DNA of 64,000 bases, taken from Gigantopelta aegis. Lineage: Eukaryota > Mollusca > Gastropoda > Neomphalida > Peltospiridae. The stretch's first letter is position 1. Each line of letters starts with the position of its first letter. Shown here in pieces: positions 1 through 13,000 of this stretch. A program made the translations under genes and the position numbers. The notes beneath the pieces are model-generated. The model did no database searches. It was not told the origin of the DNA and worked only from the letters and a program-made list of their open reading frames with translations. The DNA lies in assembly GCF_016097555.1 (NCBI RefSeq), contig NC_054704.1, forward strand, positions 96,827,405-96,891,404, read 5' to 3'.

Positions 1-354
1 TCATGAGAAACAGAAAACACATTTACATCTGGGCAATTCTAGGGTCAGTTATTTTAATAGTATTCCTAATCTAGATAGGTCTTTATAATACTGAAGATGT
101 ATGTGCGCTGTGATTATGTCTAATTACCCCTAAAATGCATGACAAGGTGGGGAAGGGCAACATACACTTCCCACTACGGCCAGGTTTCCCCAGTCTGTTG
201 TGAGTGTTCTTTTGAATCAATACAGAGTTTGATGAAGCGTTCCAGTACCCCATACTGATCAAGTCTTGAAGAACAGCGACAAGGTACATTTTTCTGATTG
301 TGCAATGCTTAAGCCATGCATCCAATTCCAGAATTGGCTCCAACTCTTGAGTGG

Positions 355-480
355 ATAACTCAGGTGGGACTAACGTGTTAAAACATTAACTTCTGTCCTG
401 AATAAACAACCCAGTTAGCGGACGTGTGTGTCCAGAACAACGTGCTTGGACCTTAATTGAATAGAAGTATGAAAACAATT
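355..480 (+). repeat. SINE 3'-end fragment (type C tail)
   Basis: The stretch ends with a 'cttaattgaatagaagtatg' segment that recurs, diverged, at the end of the SINE at 34445-34735 and inverted near 53340. It looks like a 3' remnant of a SINE whose tRNA-like head is missing here. The rest of 1-978 shows only a run of about 20 G near 670 and no gene. Confidence 0.45.
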
Positions 481-978
481 TTTGAAAAGAAAATAACAAG
501 CGATGTCAGATACCAGTATTATCCACGGATGGGACGTGCTTTTGATGATGGCGGCACGTTAATAGGTTATCTGATCAGAACCGGACACGCTTTGTCTGCT
601 TGCCATCCTGTTGAATGTATTCCACTTTATTCGATACATTTGTTTTGTATGTTTTTTGTCAAAATGTTAGGGGGGGGGGGGGGGGGGGTCTTATTTATTG
701 ATTTTTTTCTCTCAACAACTGTAATTTGAAATAGTGTTAAGAGTTATGTTAAAACATCATTGCAGACCACAGGTCATCAAGTGCGCGTATAAATCTGAAA
801 CGTTAGCAGCATATTAGTATCATGTCTAGTTCTCTCACACTGGGGTGTGGGGTGTGGGTGTGAATAGAGAAATATTTAGTTTCCTTTCTTTGAAACTAAG
901 TTCGGCCATCCAAACTTGTTACATAAACATGTACCATGAACAAACTATAAATCATGTGTGCTTTTAACAGCAAATGGT

Positions 979-1323
979 AAAAAAAAGAAGAAGTAAAGTT
1001 TGTTTTATTTACCGACGCCTCTAAGGCACATTGATATTTATCTTATCATTGGCAGTTGGACGTCAAACATGGTCATTCTGACATATTTCTTTAGAGGAAA
1101 CCCGCTGCCGGCACATAGGTTACTCTTTCCGGTAAGCAGCAAGGGGTCTTTTGTATGCACTTTCCCACAGACAGGACAGCACATACCACAGCCTTTGATG
1201 AACCAGTTGTGGACCATTCGTGAGAACGGAAAATAGCCCAAACTGCAAATTGGTCTACTGAGAAGGATCGATCCGATGACCGACCGCTTGACAGGCGTGA
1301 CCGCTTGAGCTACATCCCGCCCC
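979..1323 (-). mobile_element. tRNA-derived SINE (head A, tail 2)
   Basis: A SINE in reverse orientation: the tail ('aaagtttgttttattta') lies on the left and the tRNA-like head ('gctacatcccgcccc') on the right. The core includes the family's conserved 'cccacagacaggacagcacatacca' stretch. It is flanked by the direct repeat 'gcaaatggt' at 970-978 and 1324-1332, a target-site duplication that fits L1-like retroposition. The head is diverged, so an old copy. Confidence 0.85.
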
Positions 1324-1325
1324 GC

Positions 1326-3105
1326 AAATGGTCAAAGGGTCTTTTTGCATTAAGCTCCGTCTATAGGAAAATACAAATGTACGTAACAAAGAGAAGGAAT
1401 TCAGTAGTCACTAATTAACATCAGGGTAATCTGGTGGAAGTACGTACAAAAACACACACATACGCACATACGCACGCACACACATACGTGCGCGCACGCG
1501 CAAAAACACCATTGCAAATGCTCATATATTATACCATGTGTGTACATACAAAAGTATACATCAAAGGGACATTTTATGGTAAATCTTATTGCTAAAATTC
1601 GATTGATCACACGCCTGAATGTTTTGTACTAATGTAGCTACGAACTGGAGCAATCGTCCTTTGCTGTCGTCTGCTACTGGGATCCAGATGTGGGTTTCTC
1701 CTGTCGTGTTATTTCTAGCGATCGATGATTCTGCCACTTAGCCAATCGCTGGACCATTGTTATTGAGCAAAGATTGTGTTCAGATTGGTGTGACTGGAAT
1801 CCGCAACTTCCGTCCGACAACTACCATTTAATTTGCAGTCGTTTCTACATGTTGAAGAACTGACAAATCGATAAATTTACTCTTATATCACAAGCGGAAA
1901 GAATGGGAGTAAATATACTCCAGAATAACATGTCAGAGGATGAGGAGAGGGGAAACGAGCAATGTTTATTTAAATAGACAGACTCTTGTTTTTAAACATT
2001 ACGATATTGTTTCACTATTAGAGTAGTTTTTTTATCATTTAAATTAGAAGTCACTTCCATTTTATTGTTTAGAATATCCATTTCCGTACGTCTGAAGTGT
2101 TTCTGGTCATCCTGGTGTTTGTAATACCACGAAATGCATTTTCATAACTATAACATTCTTTAAAAAACCTCAATTTTAAAAATGTATTTATATCTTTATT
2201 TATTTAGTTACTTTTTTGGAGGATAAGGGTATTTATTTATTTATTATTTCATTTATTTTAGTTTATAGCTTCATATAAAAACATAGGAATAGCCGGTAAT
2301 ATCCAAATCAGAAGCCGAGATATTTCAATTCCTATTTCAGTTGGTGCATGGTGCTTGGAAGTCATAAAAAATGTGCATGCAATATTCTCAGAACAAGGGT
2401 GAAAGCTCCACCCCGCGAAACCTAGGATTAGACATAAGAGTAATAAACTGCAAGAAGACGCTGAAATATATATAGTTTTTAGAATTATGTTAGCGTTTAT
2501 CGGCCTTATTGATTTATTTTATATCTTCAAACATTTTAAAAGTCTAGTCGATTTGTTTTCTTGCTTGCTTGCTTGCTTGGTTAAGCTAGCTGTAATATTT
2601 TCGGTGTCCAAACTCCGAGCGGCCGTGTTTGATTAAGCTTTATGTTATTTGCTGTTTACACATCTCAGTAGCTATCGGCCTCTACTATAATTGGTGGTTA
2701 AGGCATCCATGCTTAAAAAAAAAAGACTTTCAAAATGAACTAATATTGCATCAGTCTTATTGATTCTTCATTGTGACGTGTATATAGGCTATTCCAGAAA
2801 TTAAAACGCGTGGGGTAAGGGCGGGGGTGGAAGGGCAGGCGCGTGTGCAGGGGGAGGGGATTTTGGGGTCGATTTCCCTGCTCTAGCAATGGTTATTTTT
2901 CAGTGTATTGTATGAGAGCATTACTCAGCCCCACGTTTACTTCGCACCCTACGGTCTAACCCCCCCCCCCCCCCCACCCCCTCCCTGCACTAGCACAAGC
3001 GCCTCAGTGGGTAAGAAATTATTACTTAATAGCTGGCAAATTCTTTTGGAATTGTTTTAGTGCAAAATAATGTGCCAGCATCATTTTATTTCATTTTATG
3101 GGTAA
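1326..3105. other. Intergenic, no gene seen
   Basis: AT-rich DNA with a mixed CA/CG-containing microsatellite at about 1455-1505 and G/C runs at about 2815-2865 and 2957-2990. No open frame with coding character, splice pattern or known domain was recognised on either strand. Confidence 0.5.
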
Positions 3106-3298
3106 TGTGTTGGAGAAAACTTTTCCTCCCCATGCCCTCTTTTTAAAATTATTTTTTGGGAACGGCCATAAACTATGTTTTCTACTGCTTGAATCGATCT
3201 GTAATTGTGTTGGAGAAAACATCCCACCCCATCCGCCCTTTTTGTATTAATTTCTGGAACAACCATAAACTATATTTTCTACTTCTTCTGTGTGCTTC
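3106..3298. repeat. Tandem duplication, two diverged units of about 97 bp
   Basis: Both units begin 'tgtgttggagaaaac' (3108 and 3205) and continue through an 'ataaacta' block to 'ttttctact', about 97 bp apart. They lie just upstream of the lectin gene's first coding exon. The copies are clearly diverged, so the duplication is not recent. Confidence 0.7.
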
Positions 3299-3507
3299 GA
3301 CCTGCGATGAACTTTATGTCATTTAATGCCGAATCGAAGGCAAAACGTGATTATTGGTACAAGGTTTTGGAAGCTCGCCGGGCTATCGGAACCGGAGAAT
3401 ATTGATTCGTGCGTCTCTCCCTGTCAGACTCGCAGCTAATAAAAACTCACGGCATTGGTGTCGAGCGGAACGCAAATGCCCACAGGGGATTTTGTAATAC
3501 ACTAAAT

Positions 3508-4325
3508 ATGCAAACCATTATTCAACTATTACTTTGTTTACTGTTTCAGTTTTGTCAGTGTGTGTCAGGTAAGTACTCATTCGATTAGTGTCATGTATCG
3601 TTAATATATTTTTGAAATTTGAAATCTTAAACTTTTGAAAACGGTGTCGCTAAAATTATATGTTGGATGAGGGATTACTGTTTAATTACTTTTATGTCAT
3701 TTTTATTATCTGAAGTTAGATCTGTAGGCTCATTTTATTAAATTAGTAATAACAATATTCAAATTTAAGGAAAAAGTAACTCGATTTCTATATGAATTAA
3801 AGGGATTCCCCTGACATTTTGCTGATTGTTAAGATAATGTTGACCAACAAAGACTTTTTAACGACTGTAATTACATATTAACTATATTTTTCCAAAATAA
3901 AATGTTAGTGGCTGTATATTAAACGTGTTTCTGATCGTCCTAGGTAAAACTTCACTTTATTCCCTAATATATATTATTTTCGTGTGTACGGAATTATTGG
4001 AATACCAAATCCAGTTTGGGATATTTATAAGTATTAGGACGACCAGAAACACCTTAAAATTCAGACTCGGATATTCTAAACAAGAAAATATATTTAACAT
4101 ATACTAATAGTCATTACAAAATTTTATTAGTCGAAATCATCTTACAATGAAAAAACTCAGGATATTCCTTTTAAAATCTAAGTGTGTTTCTATAGATTAT
4201 TTCAGAAAGAAACCATTATATTCAGTCGCAAAGTCCGCTAAATCAAAAATTTAGTTCTGAACAGTGTTAAACTGTCTCATCCTTTTATACGTCGTGTGTG
4301 TGTGCGTGCATGCGTGCGTGCGTGC

Positions 4326-4380
<55 letters not shown>

Positions 4381-5084
4381 ATAACGTAATTATATGCAAC
4401 AATATCTTTTAGTTATATGTTAACACGTAGTATGCGTGTCAAATGCTAGTAATTTGGAATAAGGCAAACACATAAATAGTACTGGATACGCCAGTGAGGT
4501 GACATTCTGTTTTTAATGTTTCGTGTTGTGGATTTCTATAAAATAACAAGCACACCGATTATTCTTTTACCCAGATGTAATCTGGAATAATTGTTCATAT
4601 GTGGACTTTGGTTCGTAATAAGCAATGTCTTTTCACCTTGCTAAACAAACAGTTTCTTCCTTTCCTAGCGAAGAGTGGACATTGATCATGTTAACTTTTG
4701 CAATTGCTTAAATTATATTAAATTGTGGCTGACAGAAAGATCGTGATTCACTCAAATAATTTGTTTTGTCGGTTTTAAGGCAGTGAAGTGAGTTTTGCAA
4801 TAGAGAATTTCATGTACAAACAATTTCATTGACTAATACATATACATATACTAATATAAATACATACAAGTATATCTGAAAATCGTTAAGCGTTACTGAC
4901 AGATGATTGGCATGTCATTTTTTATTTTATCACGTACATGTCGCCACTCATTAGCTTTGAGGGCGAAAACGTGGCGGCTGACCTATATTTTTTTGTTTAT
5001 CAACCATTTACGTACCTACAAAATATAGCTTCTTTTACTCCATTACGCCCATGTACACCTTTTGTACGTTTGATCTTTACACAA

Positions 5085-5117
<33 letters not shown>

Positions 5118-6804
5118 CACTCACACACACACACACATACATGTAAGAGCATACATCGATCTTCCACGCTGAAAAGTACACTGAATTGCATTCTGTTTAC
5201 ACTAATAAAAAATAACAATAATAGTTTTGGCGTATGCACTCTATCAGCAAACCTCCTCCACTCCCGTACACTTTTTGTACGTAATGCCCAAACACCATCT
5301 TTTCTTTACTATTTATACCGATGATTCACGAAGAATAAGGAAACCACTTTTTACACCTAGTTACAGCACATTACAATTCTGTTATTCTCAAGTTAATTAT
5401 GTAAATATTATGCCAGTTTGCAGCTATGATATTGTACCTTTAATTTTGTCCCTGTGTAGAGTAAAGCTGTGTTTTTGTTTCCACACCAGGCCTAAGTATA
5501 GATGGATGCGATGATGGGTGGCATGCGTTCGAAGAGCACTGTTACTACTTTGGAGTTCTGACGGACACTTCTGTGCCAGCCGTAACACAGTGCGAGAGTA
5601 AATCGGCACAACTGGCCAGCATCTGGGATCTAGACGAGAAACAGTTCATACTTAACAAGGCATGGAAGGTACGTTTCATGTCGTCACAAACCGTGCGTAC
5701 CACAGACAGACAGGAGATAAAAAGTCAGGCGGAGATTCGAGTCGACTGTGACCATTTTGTCACCAATGACGAAATGGACCTGGCGACAAAATGGACCGTA
5801 ACAGTGCGCACATCATCCACCCAAATTCGAACCGCCACTCGAAAATCCAGTGATTAATAAATGAATATATTTGATTTTTAGTTCATTTTAGGGATGGGTG
5901 GAAAGTAAGATGTAATGTTTTGGTGGTTTGGGCTTTTCTGGGGAAGAATGCCATATACACAACGTACAATGGATATCTATGTACGTTGCGAGGCTCTATG
6001 TCCTTTTTAAAGTTGCATCCTTCCCTAGAAAAATGTTGCATCCTATCTGACAGTCGTAAGTCTATCGACGCATGTTGTGGAGCATTATTGAACAGTGGTA
6101 ATAAAACTGTCATTGCAGTGAGAATCAAAATAGAGTACATGGGGACCGGGCCGAGCCGTGCCAACAATGATTACAAATACGTTTTGATCTAATGATTCTT
6201 CAGCCGTATTATACTCTTCAAAAAAAGTAGGGGAACCTGAAATATTAATGTTAATATCAACTATTAGACCGAACATACGTTTTGACCACAGACATCCTAG
6301 TAAAGAACGTTCAGGTCTGTTTATCAACACACCGAAACACATTCCAGTTTGCACACGCATCACGCAGTTGCCCCGTACACGTACGTGGGGTGTCATTCTC
6401 GATTTTGACAATTTCCAGGAAGGTCCATTAATCAATGTGGAACATTATTTCTGTCAATCTTTTTCATTCTGTTGATAATACAGTTGTTATTGTTTTGTTT
6501 TTAGTCATTTTTATTGTTTGAATTTGCGATTTACTGATACAAAAAACTTTAAAATTTCACTTCTGACCCCAATCGTCCTTCAACATCTTTGATGGTCATA
6601 AAAGCTGATGTAATACTGAACTACCGGTTGCAATGTTTGCCCAATTAATTCACTGTTATCATATAACCATTCCCCACAGCTAATATACCTTACAATTTTG
6701 GCAACTGTAAATTCTTATTAGAGTTCCCCTACTTTTTATTTTTTGTTGAAGAGTATATAACACGACGATATGAGTGCACGTTTGTGTGTGTGTGTTTGTG
6801 TGTG

Positions 6805-6850
<46 letters not shown>

Positions 6851-6854
6851 GTGC

Positions 6855-6896
<42 letters not shown>

Positions 6897-8493
6897 TACT
6901 CAAAAGAATTTAAGGGTCAAAAATTTATAACCAAATAAGTTTCAGAGTGTATTAGATTGATGATGTAAACTACACCAAAAATTTAATTTATTGTTCCATA
7001 TTTACAAAAAACCACAAATAAACGTCACTGTATACAAGAAAGTCACATGACATGCTGTCAAAGTTGAAGGTTGTCAAACATGGATTTTACACATTAGAAC
7101 ATTCGTTTAATAGTGTGTGAATCCACCCCTGGCGCGAATACACTCGACACATCGTTACCTCATGCTGTTGATCAGACGTCTGAAGAACTCTTGGGGATGG
7201 CCTGCCACTCTGCCATAAGAAGTTGACCCAGATCATGAAGGTTGGCCGGAGGGGCATGGTTATCCCGAACTCTCCTGCCTAATTCGTCCCAGGCGGGCTC
7301 TATTGGGGCCAAGTCAGGCGAATATGCTGGCCAATCCATCCTGGCGATATACCTTGTTGTCTGAGAAAGTCCGTTACCACCCTGGCGCGGTGGGGTCTGG
7401 CATTGTCATCCTGCAGAACTGCCCCGCCGCCAATCTGCTGAAGGCCCGGGAGAACCAACGGCCGGATAATCTCATTCAGATAGCGGATTCCATTCAGATT
7501 GCCATCCACCACATAGAGGGGGGTCCTGTGGTGGATAGAGATGCCGCCCCACACCATGACGCTGCCACCACCGAACCGGTGACGTTGTCTAACGTTAACG
7601 TCAGCGAAGCGCTCCTCAGGACGTATGTAGACACGAACCCGACCGTCGTTGAACTGGAGACTAAACCTGGACTCATCAGTGAACATCACTCGACCCCACT
7701 GAACACGTTGCCACCGCAGATGAAGTGTGCACCAGTGACGTCTGGCCGTTCTGTGACGTGGTAGGAGTGGTGGTCGAACAGCCTGGCGACGGCAGCGTAG
7801 ATTATTGGCTCTCAGACGATTGTGTATGGTTTGATCAGACACTCGAGTTCCGGTCGCAGTCCGCAGATTGTCACGTAATCGGCGTGCAGTGGTTGTGCGT
7901 TGACGTAGAGCCATATTGGTGATGTAGCGGTCCTCTCTATTTGTAGTGCTTCGGGGTCTTCCCGAACGTGGACGATTTCGAACAGAATTCGTTGCTTGGT
8001 ACCGTTGCCACAGTCGGCCAACGACACTCTGACTGACACCAAGTCTCAGAGCAACATTTCTTTGCGTATTGCCATCCTGAAGCCAAGCAATAGCCCTTCC
8101 TCGATCTTCGATAGTCAGTTGACGTCGTACCATTGTCGAATTTGGAGTGTGCACCGTACACGAACGCAAGCTCCAATTATATGGAAATTCAGCATTGGGA
8201 ACATGGAATACACATGCAAAGCGTGCAAATGAAGCGCTTTGTGAAAAAGCAAGTTATGGGCACTTAGCAGACCTTTCGCTTTCGCCCTTATTTACGTGCA
8301 AATGTAATCATGTTTTCGCCATTAGAACTAGTCGACAGTGTCAATGACAGTGGATTTTAATTCATTTATGGGTTGCTTAGACCCACTTTCGTCAAAATGG
8401 AACAATACCATGCGTGACATTATGGTCTAGCTAATATAATTGACATTCAGAAAATAATGTCGAAAATATCGTCTGACCCTTAAATTTTTTTGA

Positions 8494-8545
<52 letters not shown>

Positions 8546-9989
8546 TTATTTATTTATTACCCTCCTGGTGAAGATATAGCGGTGTCGTACACATTTTCGT
8601 ACGCACCACCAGGTGCGTATTACAAGCTGTATTTTGATTTGTCAACAGGGAACAGAGTCAATTTAGATTGGATGGACAGCGACCTTATTAGCATAACGGG
8701 ACTATTTTTTTCATTCATAATTAATGTCAAGGTCAGTAACATCCGACAACTTTTACTACAAATATCATTCACCGATTCAGCATTCAGACCATTGGTTTGG
8801 CTTCGTACACAATAAATGAAACATATCCAACGTTAATTTTTTCATATGATATAGTTGACAAAAGGTATTTTTTTATTTTTTAAAACTTAAACTTAATATG
8901 TTTTGTAGAATTATGAAAAATTAAAATATACCGACCTGTAAACAGCGTTGTTTGCTTGTAGAAATTTAACAGGGGTCAAGGTTAGTAGACCAGTTGTTAT
9001 TTTAGTTTGGCGAAAATATAGCTAATTTTGAATTTGAATGACGTCAGAATTCCAATGACGTTACTTTGCACCTCCTTACAATAACCATAAACTGGGTACA
9101 TGACGTTTCCGTTTTAAGAATGCTGGAAAAAATCCAGTGCAAAATTCCTATTGATTTTTTTTTTTTTTTCGAACATTACTGAAGCACCTGAATGTGTTTG
9201 AAGAAAATTCTGTGATTAAAAAAAACTGTACCTTTTACGAAATATGGATTTCAAGTGAAATTACGGTAAGATATGCTATATATTTAGTGTGTACAAAGCC
9301 AAAACAAGGGCGCGAAAAGTGACTGTCGTCGACCTTAAAGTTATAACTTTAGTTTTCCCGTGAACTCAGCTGTTTTTGCAAGCTACACGTTTTTAACTGC
9401 AAAAACACTTGTTATTCTCTTATTGGTTGGATTTTTGGTCAACAAATTGTTATTGTCAATTGTGATTTGTGAATTCATCATTATTAGCATAACCAGTGGC
9501 GTAACGGGAACATTTGTTTCTTGGGGGCGTTTTGTTAAAATATGGAATTATGCATTAGTTTTACCCATTTTTCACCCAATATGAAAATAAACATATATTT
9601 ATGCATGTACCTTACAGCTTTTTTTAAATTAAAAAAAGAAGCCCGATGGAAATATATGGGGAAGTACGTCTACATCACTCCCCTGAAAACGTCATTGAGA
9701 AGTAGCGGAAGTACAACAAACTATTTCTCGTGCACCGGCTAGTTATGCAAATCAACATCCGGTCTTGAAATGCAAACATTTGATTTATTTATTCATTTAT
9801 TTTTCATAATTTGTGTGATTTAAAGGAGGGAAATAAATAAAATACCACACTCGTTTTCGCTAGATATCATTTTTACGAAACTCGTGAACTTCCCAAACGT
9901 ATCTGACCTCACTTTCGTTCGGTCAGATACGTTTGGGAAGTTCACGAGTTTCGTAAAAATGATATCTAGCGAAAACTCGTATAGTATTC

Positions 9990-10020
<31 letters not shown>

Positions 10021-10052
10021 CATATCTCAGTGTGTGTGTGTATCTCTCGGTC

Positions 10053-10090
<38 letters not shown>

Positions 10091-13000
10091 CACGCACACG
10101 CACACCATATCTCAGTGTGTGTGTGTGTGTCTCGGTCTCTGTGTGTGTGTGTGTGTGTGTGCGTGCACGCGCGCGGGTGTTCATATCTCAGTGAAAATCG
10201 TATTTGTCAGGTACGTCTTCATTAAGAGGTTCCAGTTGAAACTAACATATATTTAACTTCTTTCTTCTTTTTCTTGTTGTTAATCGTCGTCTTTTTTTCT
10301 TCTTTTGTTTGTACTTCTTTTTCTTTTTCCAGTCCGAAGTCTCTCGAAACGACTTTGCGTGGTTGGGTCTTTACGGGACGTCACAGAACTGGTTCGCCTG
10401 GCGTGACGGGTCGGAGTTCAGCAACAACCAACTGCAAACCAGTGGTGAGTATCCATACAGCAACAGGCACAAGTAGCGTTTGAAATATGAGCGACAAAAG
10501 TTATAATATTCCAAATTATATCACTGCATAAGGTAGAGTCAAGAGGATGTATTGACAAGGTCATGACTGCACCCATCGGTAGTTTGTCTATATAAGCACT
10601 GCCATTCCCCAGTTAAATATATCCTTTCTACTGCCTCTTAAGTTATATAAAGTAACTTTTAAAAGTGAATTAGTTAATTAAGATATCTTGTTTGGGAAAC
10701 TCAGAAAGTGATCCCATGATCAAGAAAAGCATACTTGAACCATTTGTAATAGAGCATGAACTATGGGTAATGTGTTTATTTGACTATGTTTTATAGGTGT
10801 CTAGGGAAAATGTAGACAGAAAGGTCCGCTTTGTTCATATTTGACCCTCATCCCCACTGCCCGGTCCAGACAACGCTACACCCCTAACGTCCAGTTATGC
10901 TAGGCTTCGAGTACCGACTGCCAGCAGAAAGTTGAGCAACTCGACTGTTGCGTTGTAATTTCCCCCAACTCCCGACTTGAGACGGGTGCGCTCAGATTAA
11001 CAACTAATGGATTATACGACGAGAATCGAGTTGTAAGAACACCCAGACTAACAACTGGACAATCGTAGAAGTTGTGACAGCAGAAAATTGGCCAACTTTC
11101 TGCTGGCAGTTGGTATTCTGAGACTAGCATTAGTTAATGATTCAGATTCTTAGCTCTTTAACTATCCCCATTATTTGACTTATTTTAGGTAGCCCAGCTA
11201 ACAAGGCCAACAAGTGCGGTGCCCTCAGAGGAATAGGAAGCACATCGTACCTCGACTGTTCCATGGACGCCGAAGCCTTTGTATGCAAAAAAGGTAGTGA
11301 AAGGAAAACCTGATCATTGTGTATAGGCCTACTAAAGTAGTGTCGGAAATATAATAAAAATTATTTTCATCAATTATTTCTTTAATATTAAACTGACAAG
11401 TGAATATTTTGTAAATACCAATTTAATGATACTCTACCTAATTTAGCATTTACTTGTTTTGACTCTCATTGATGTACAAGGTGGTGTTTACTCTTGAAAT
11501 TAAAATGAAGTCGGTAAACAGGATATTTGTGACCTTTATTGGAACAGACTATAACACATTTTGATGATATGGGTCAATTTCATTTACCCTTAAACAAACT
11601 TTTAATTTAAAACTGTAAGTTAACTGATTATTTTGAATTGCAGCATAAATTATTAATTATGTCCAGCATATTTAGTGAATATAAATTCAATATTAGTACA
11701 TTAGAAATTTACACAATCTTTCAACAACTTAAAGGTGCTATATCAGTTATATGTGAGCATCTGTTTGTGATAGAGATTCTCAATAAAAATGTATTTTCTA
11801 CTAGTAGATAAAATTATTTCCTATAATCAGTTATGGGCATATAGTTAAAGGTGTAGTTTTTAAATGTTAAAGCAAAATTTAATAAAAACATGATTTGCAA
11901 TAGCTGTCATTATGCAACACTGAGATAGCACCGTGACAGTTGGTTCTTGACAGTTTTGATCAAAAGTTACTTATAAATGTCAACAAATATTTAGTTTTGG
12001 AGAAGAATAGGGGTAAACTGTCAACAAAAACAGTACCTCATATACTGTAACAGCAATGAAATTGACACATGTTGATCAAAATGTATTATAGACTGTTCCA
12101 ATAAAGTGCACAAATCACCTGTTACTGACATCTTTATTTTAATTTCAAGAGTAAAAACCACCTTGTCAGTGTCTGCGCTTAACGTTTTTTTTTTAGTTGC
12201 CATCCGGGCAAGTGGTGACAGCACTTTCACTTGCCCGGATCTATTTTCGCTTGCTCGAATAATATTTTCTAAAAAAACAACAATATTGCAACAGATTATA
12301 AGAGAAAACACGAATTTTTTTTTAAAAATCGGTCGCCAGGCGGGCAACCTTACTGTGTGTTTTCATCCGGGCTAAGTTCGAACCCTGCCTTGTACATCAA
12401 TGAGAGCCAAAACAAGTAAAAGCTAAATTAGGTAGACTATCATTAAATAGATATTTACAAAATATTTACTTGTCTGTTTAATATGTAAGAAATAATCGAC
12501 GAAAATAATTTTTATTCTATTTCCGACAGTACAATAGTATGTGGCACACTAAAATAATCTCAATTTGATTGATAATGTGGGTATTTTTACAACAAGATCT
12601 GTGAAAACAGTCCTACACTCTGTCCAATGTAAAAGCGAATGTGTCCGCGTCGCGATCGAATTTTGAAAATGTCATATTTTGCACCATATCTCTGTTAATA
12701 AAGTGCTTATTTAAAACAAAATAAGCAAACTGAAATCCAAGGAATACCAGCTATTCTATAGTAATCGTTCAATGAACAAAGATAATAAACGAATATTAGC
12801 TGCAGGGCCGTAGCTAGCGGGGGGTGGGAGTAGGCACTAGAAAAAAATCCTTTTTTTTTTTATAGAACCTTAAGAAAATTATCTTCTTAACCGTTTAATG
12901 AATTTTAGACTATTACCTACTCAGTTGCCCCCCACTCCCCCACCACAACAAAAACTCCTAGCTACGGCCCGGAGCTGAGAGCTCGATCACTTTACTCAAA

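Noticed and set aside
457-729. 90-residue open frame on the plus strand
   Set aside because: Crosses a G homopolymer giving poly-Gly and has no recognisable motif.
3205-3405. 66-residue open frame just upstream of the lectin start
   Set aside because: Begins inside a tandem duplication and does not join the lectin exons; no family resemblance.
8582-8815. Possible lectin exon between 8560 and 8820
   Set aside because: No CTLD-like residues, and exons 2 and 3 already join in phase across this region.
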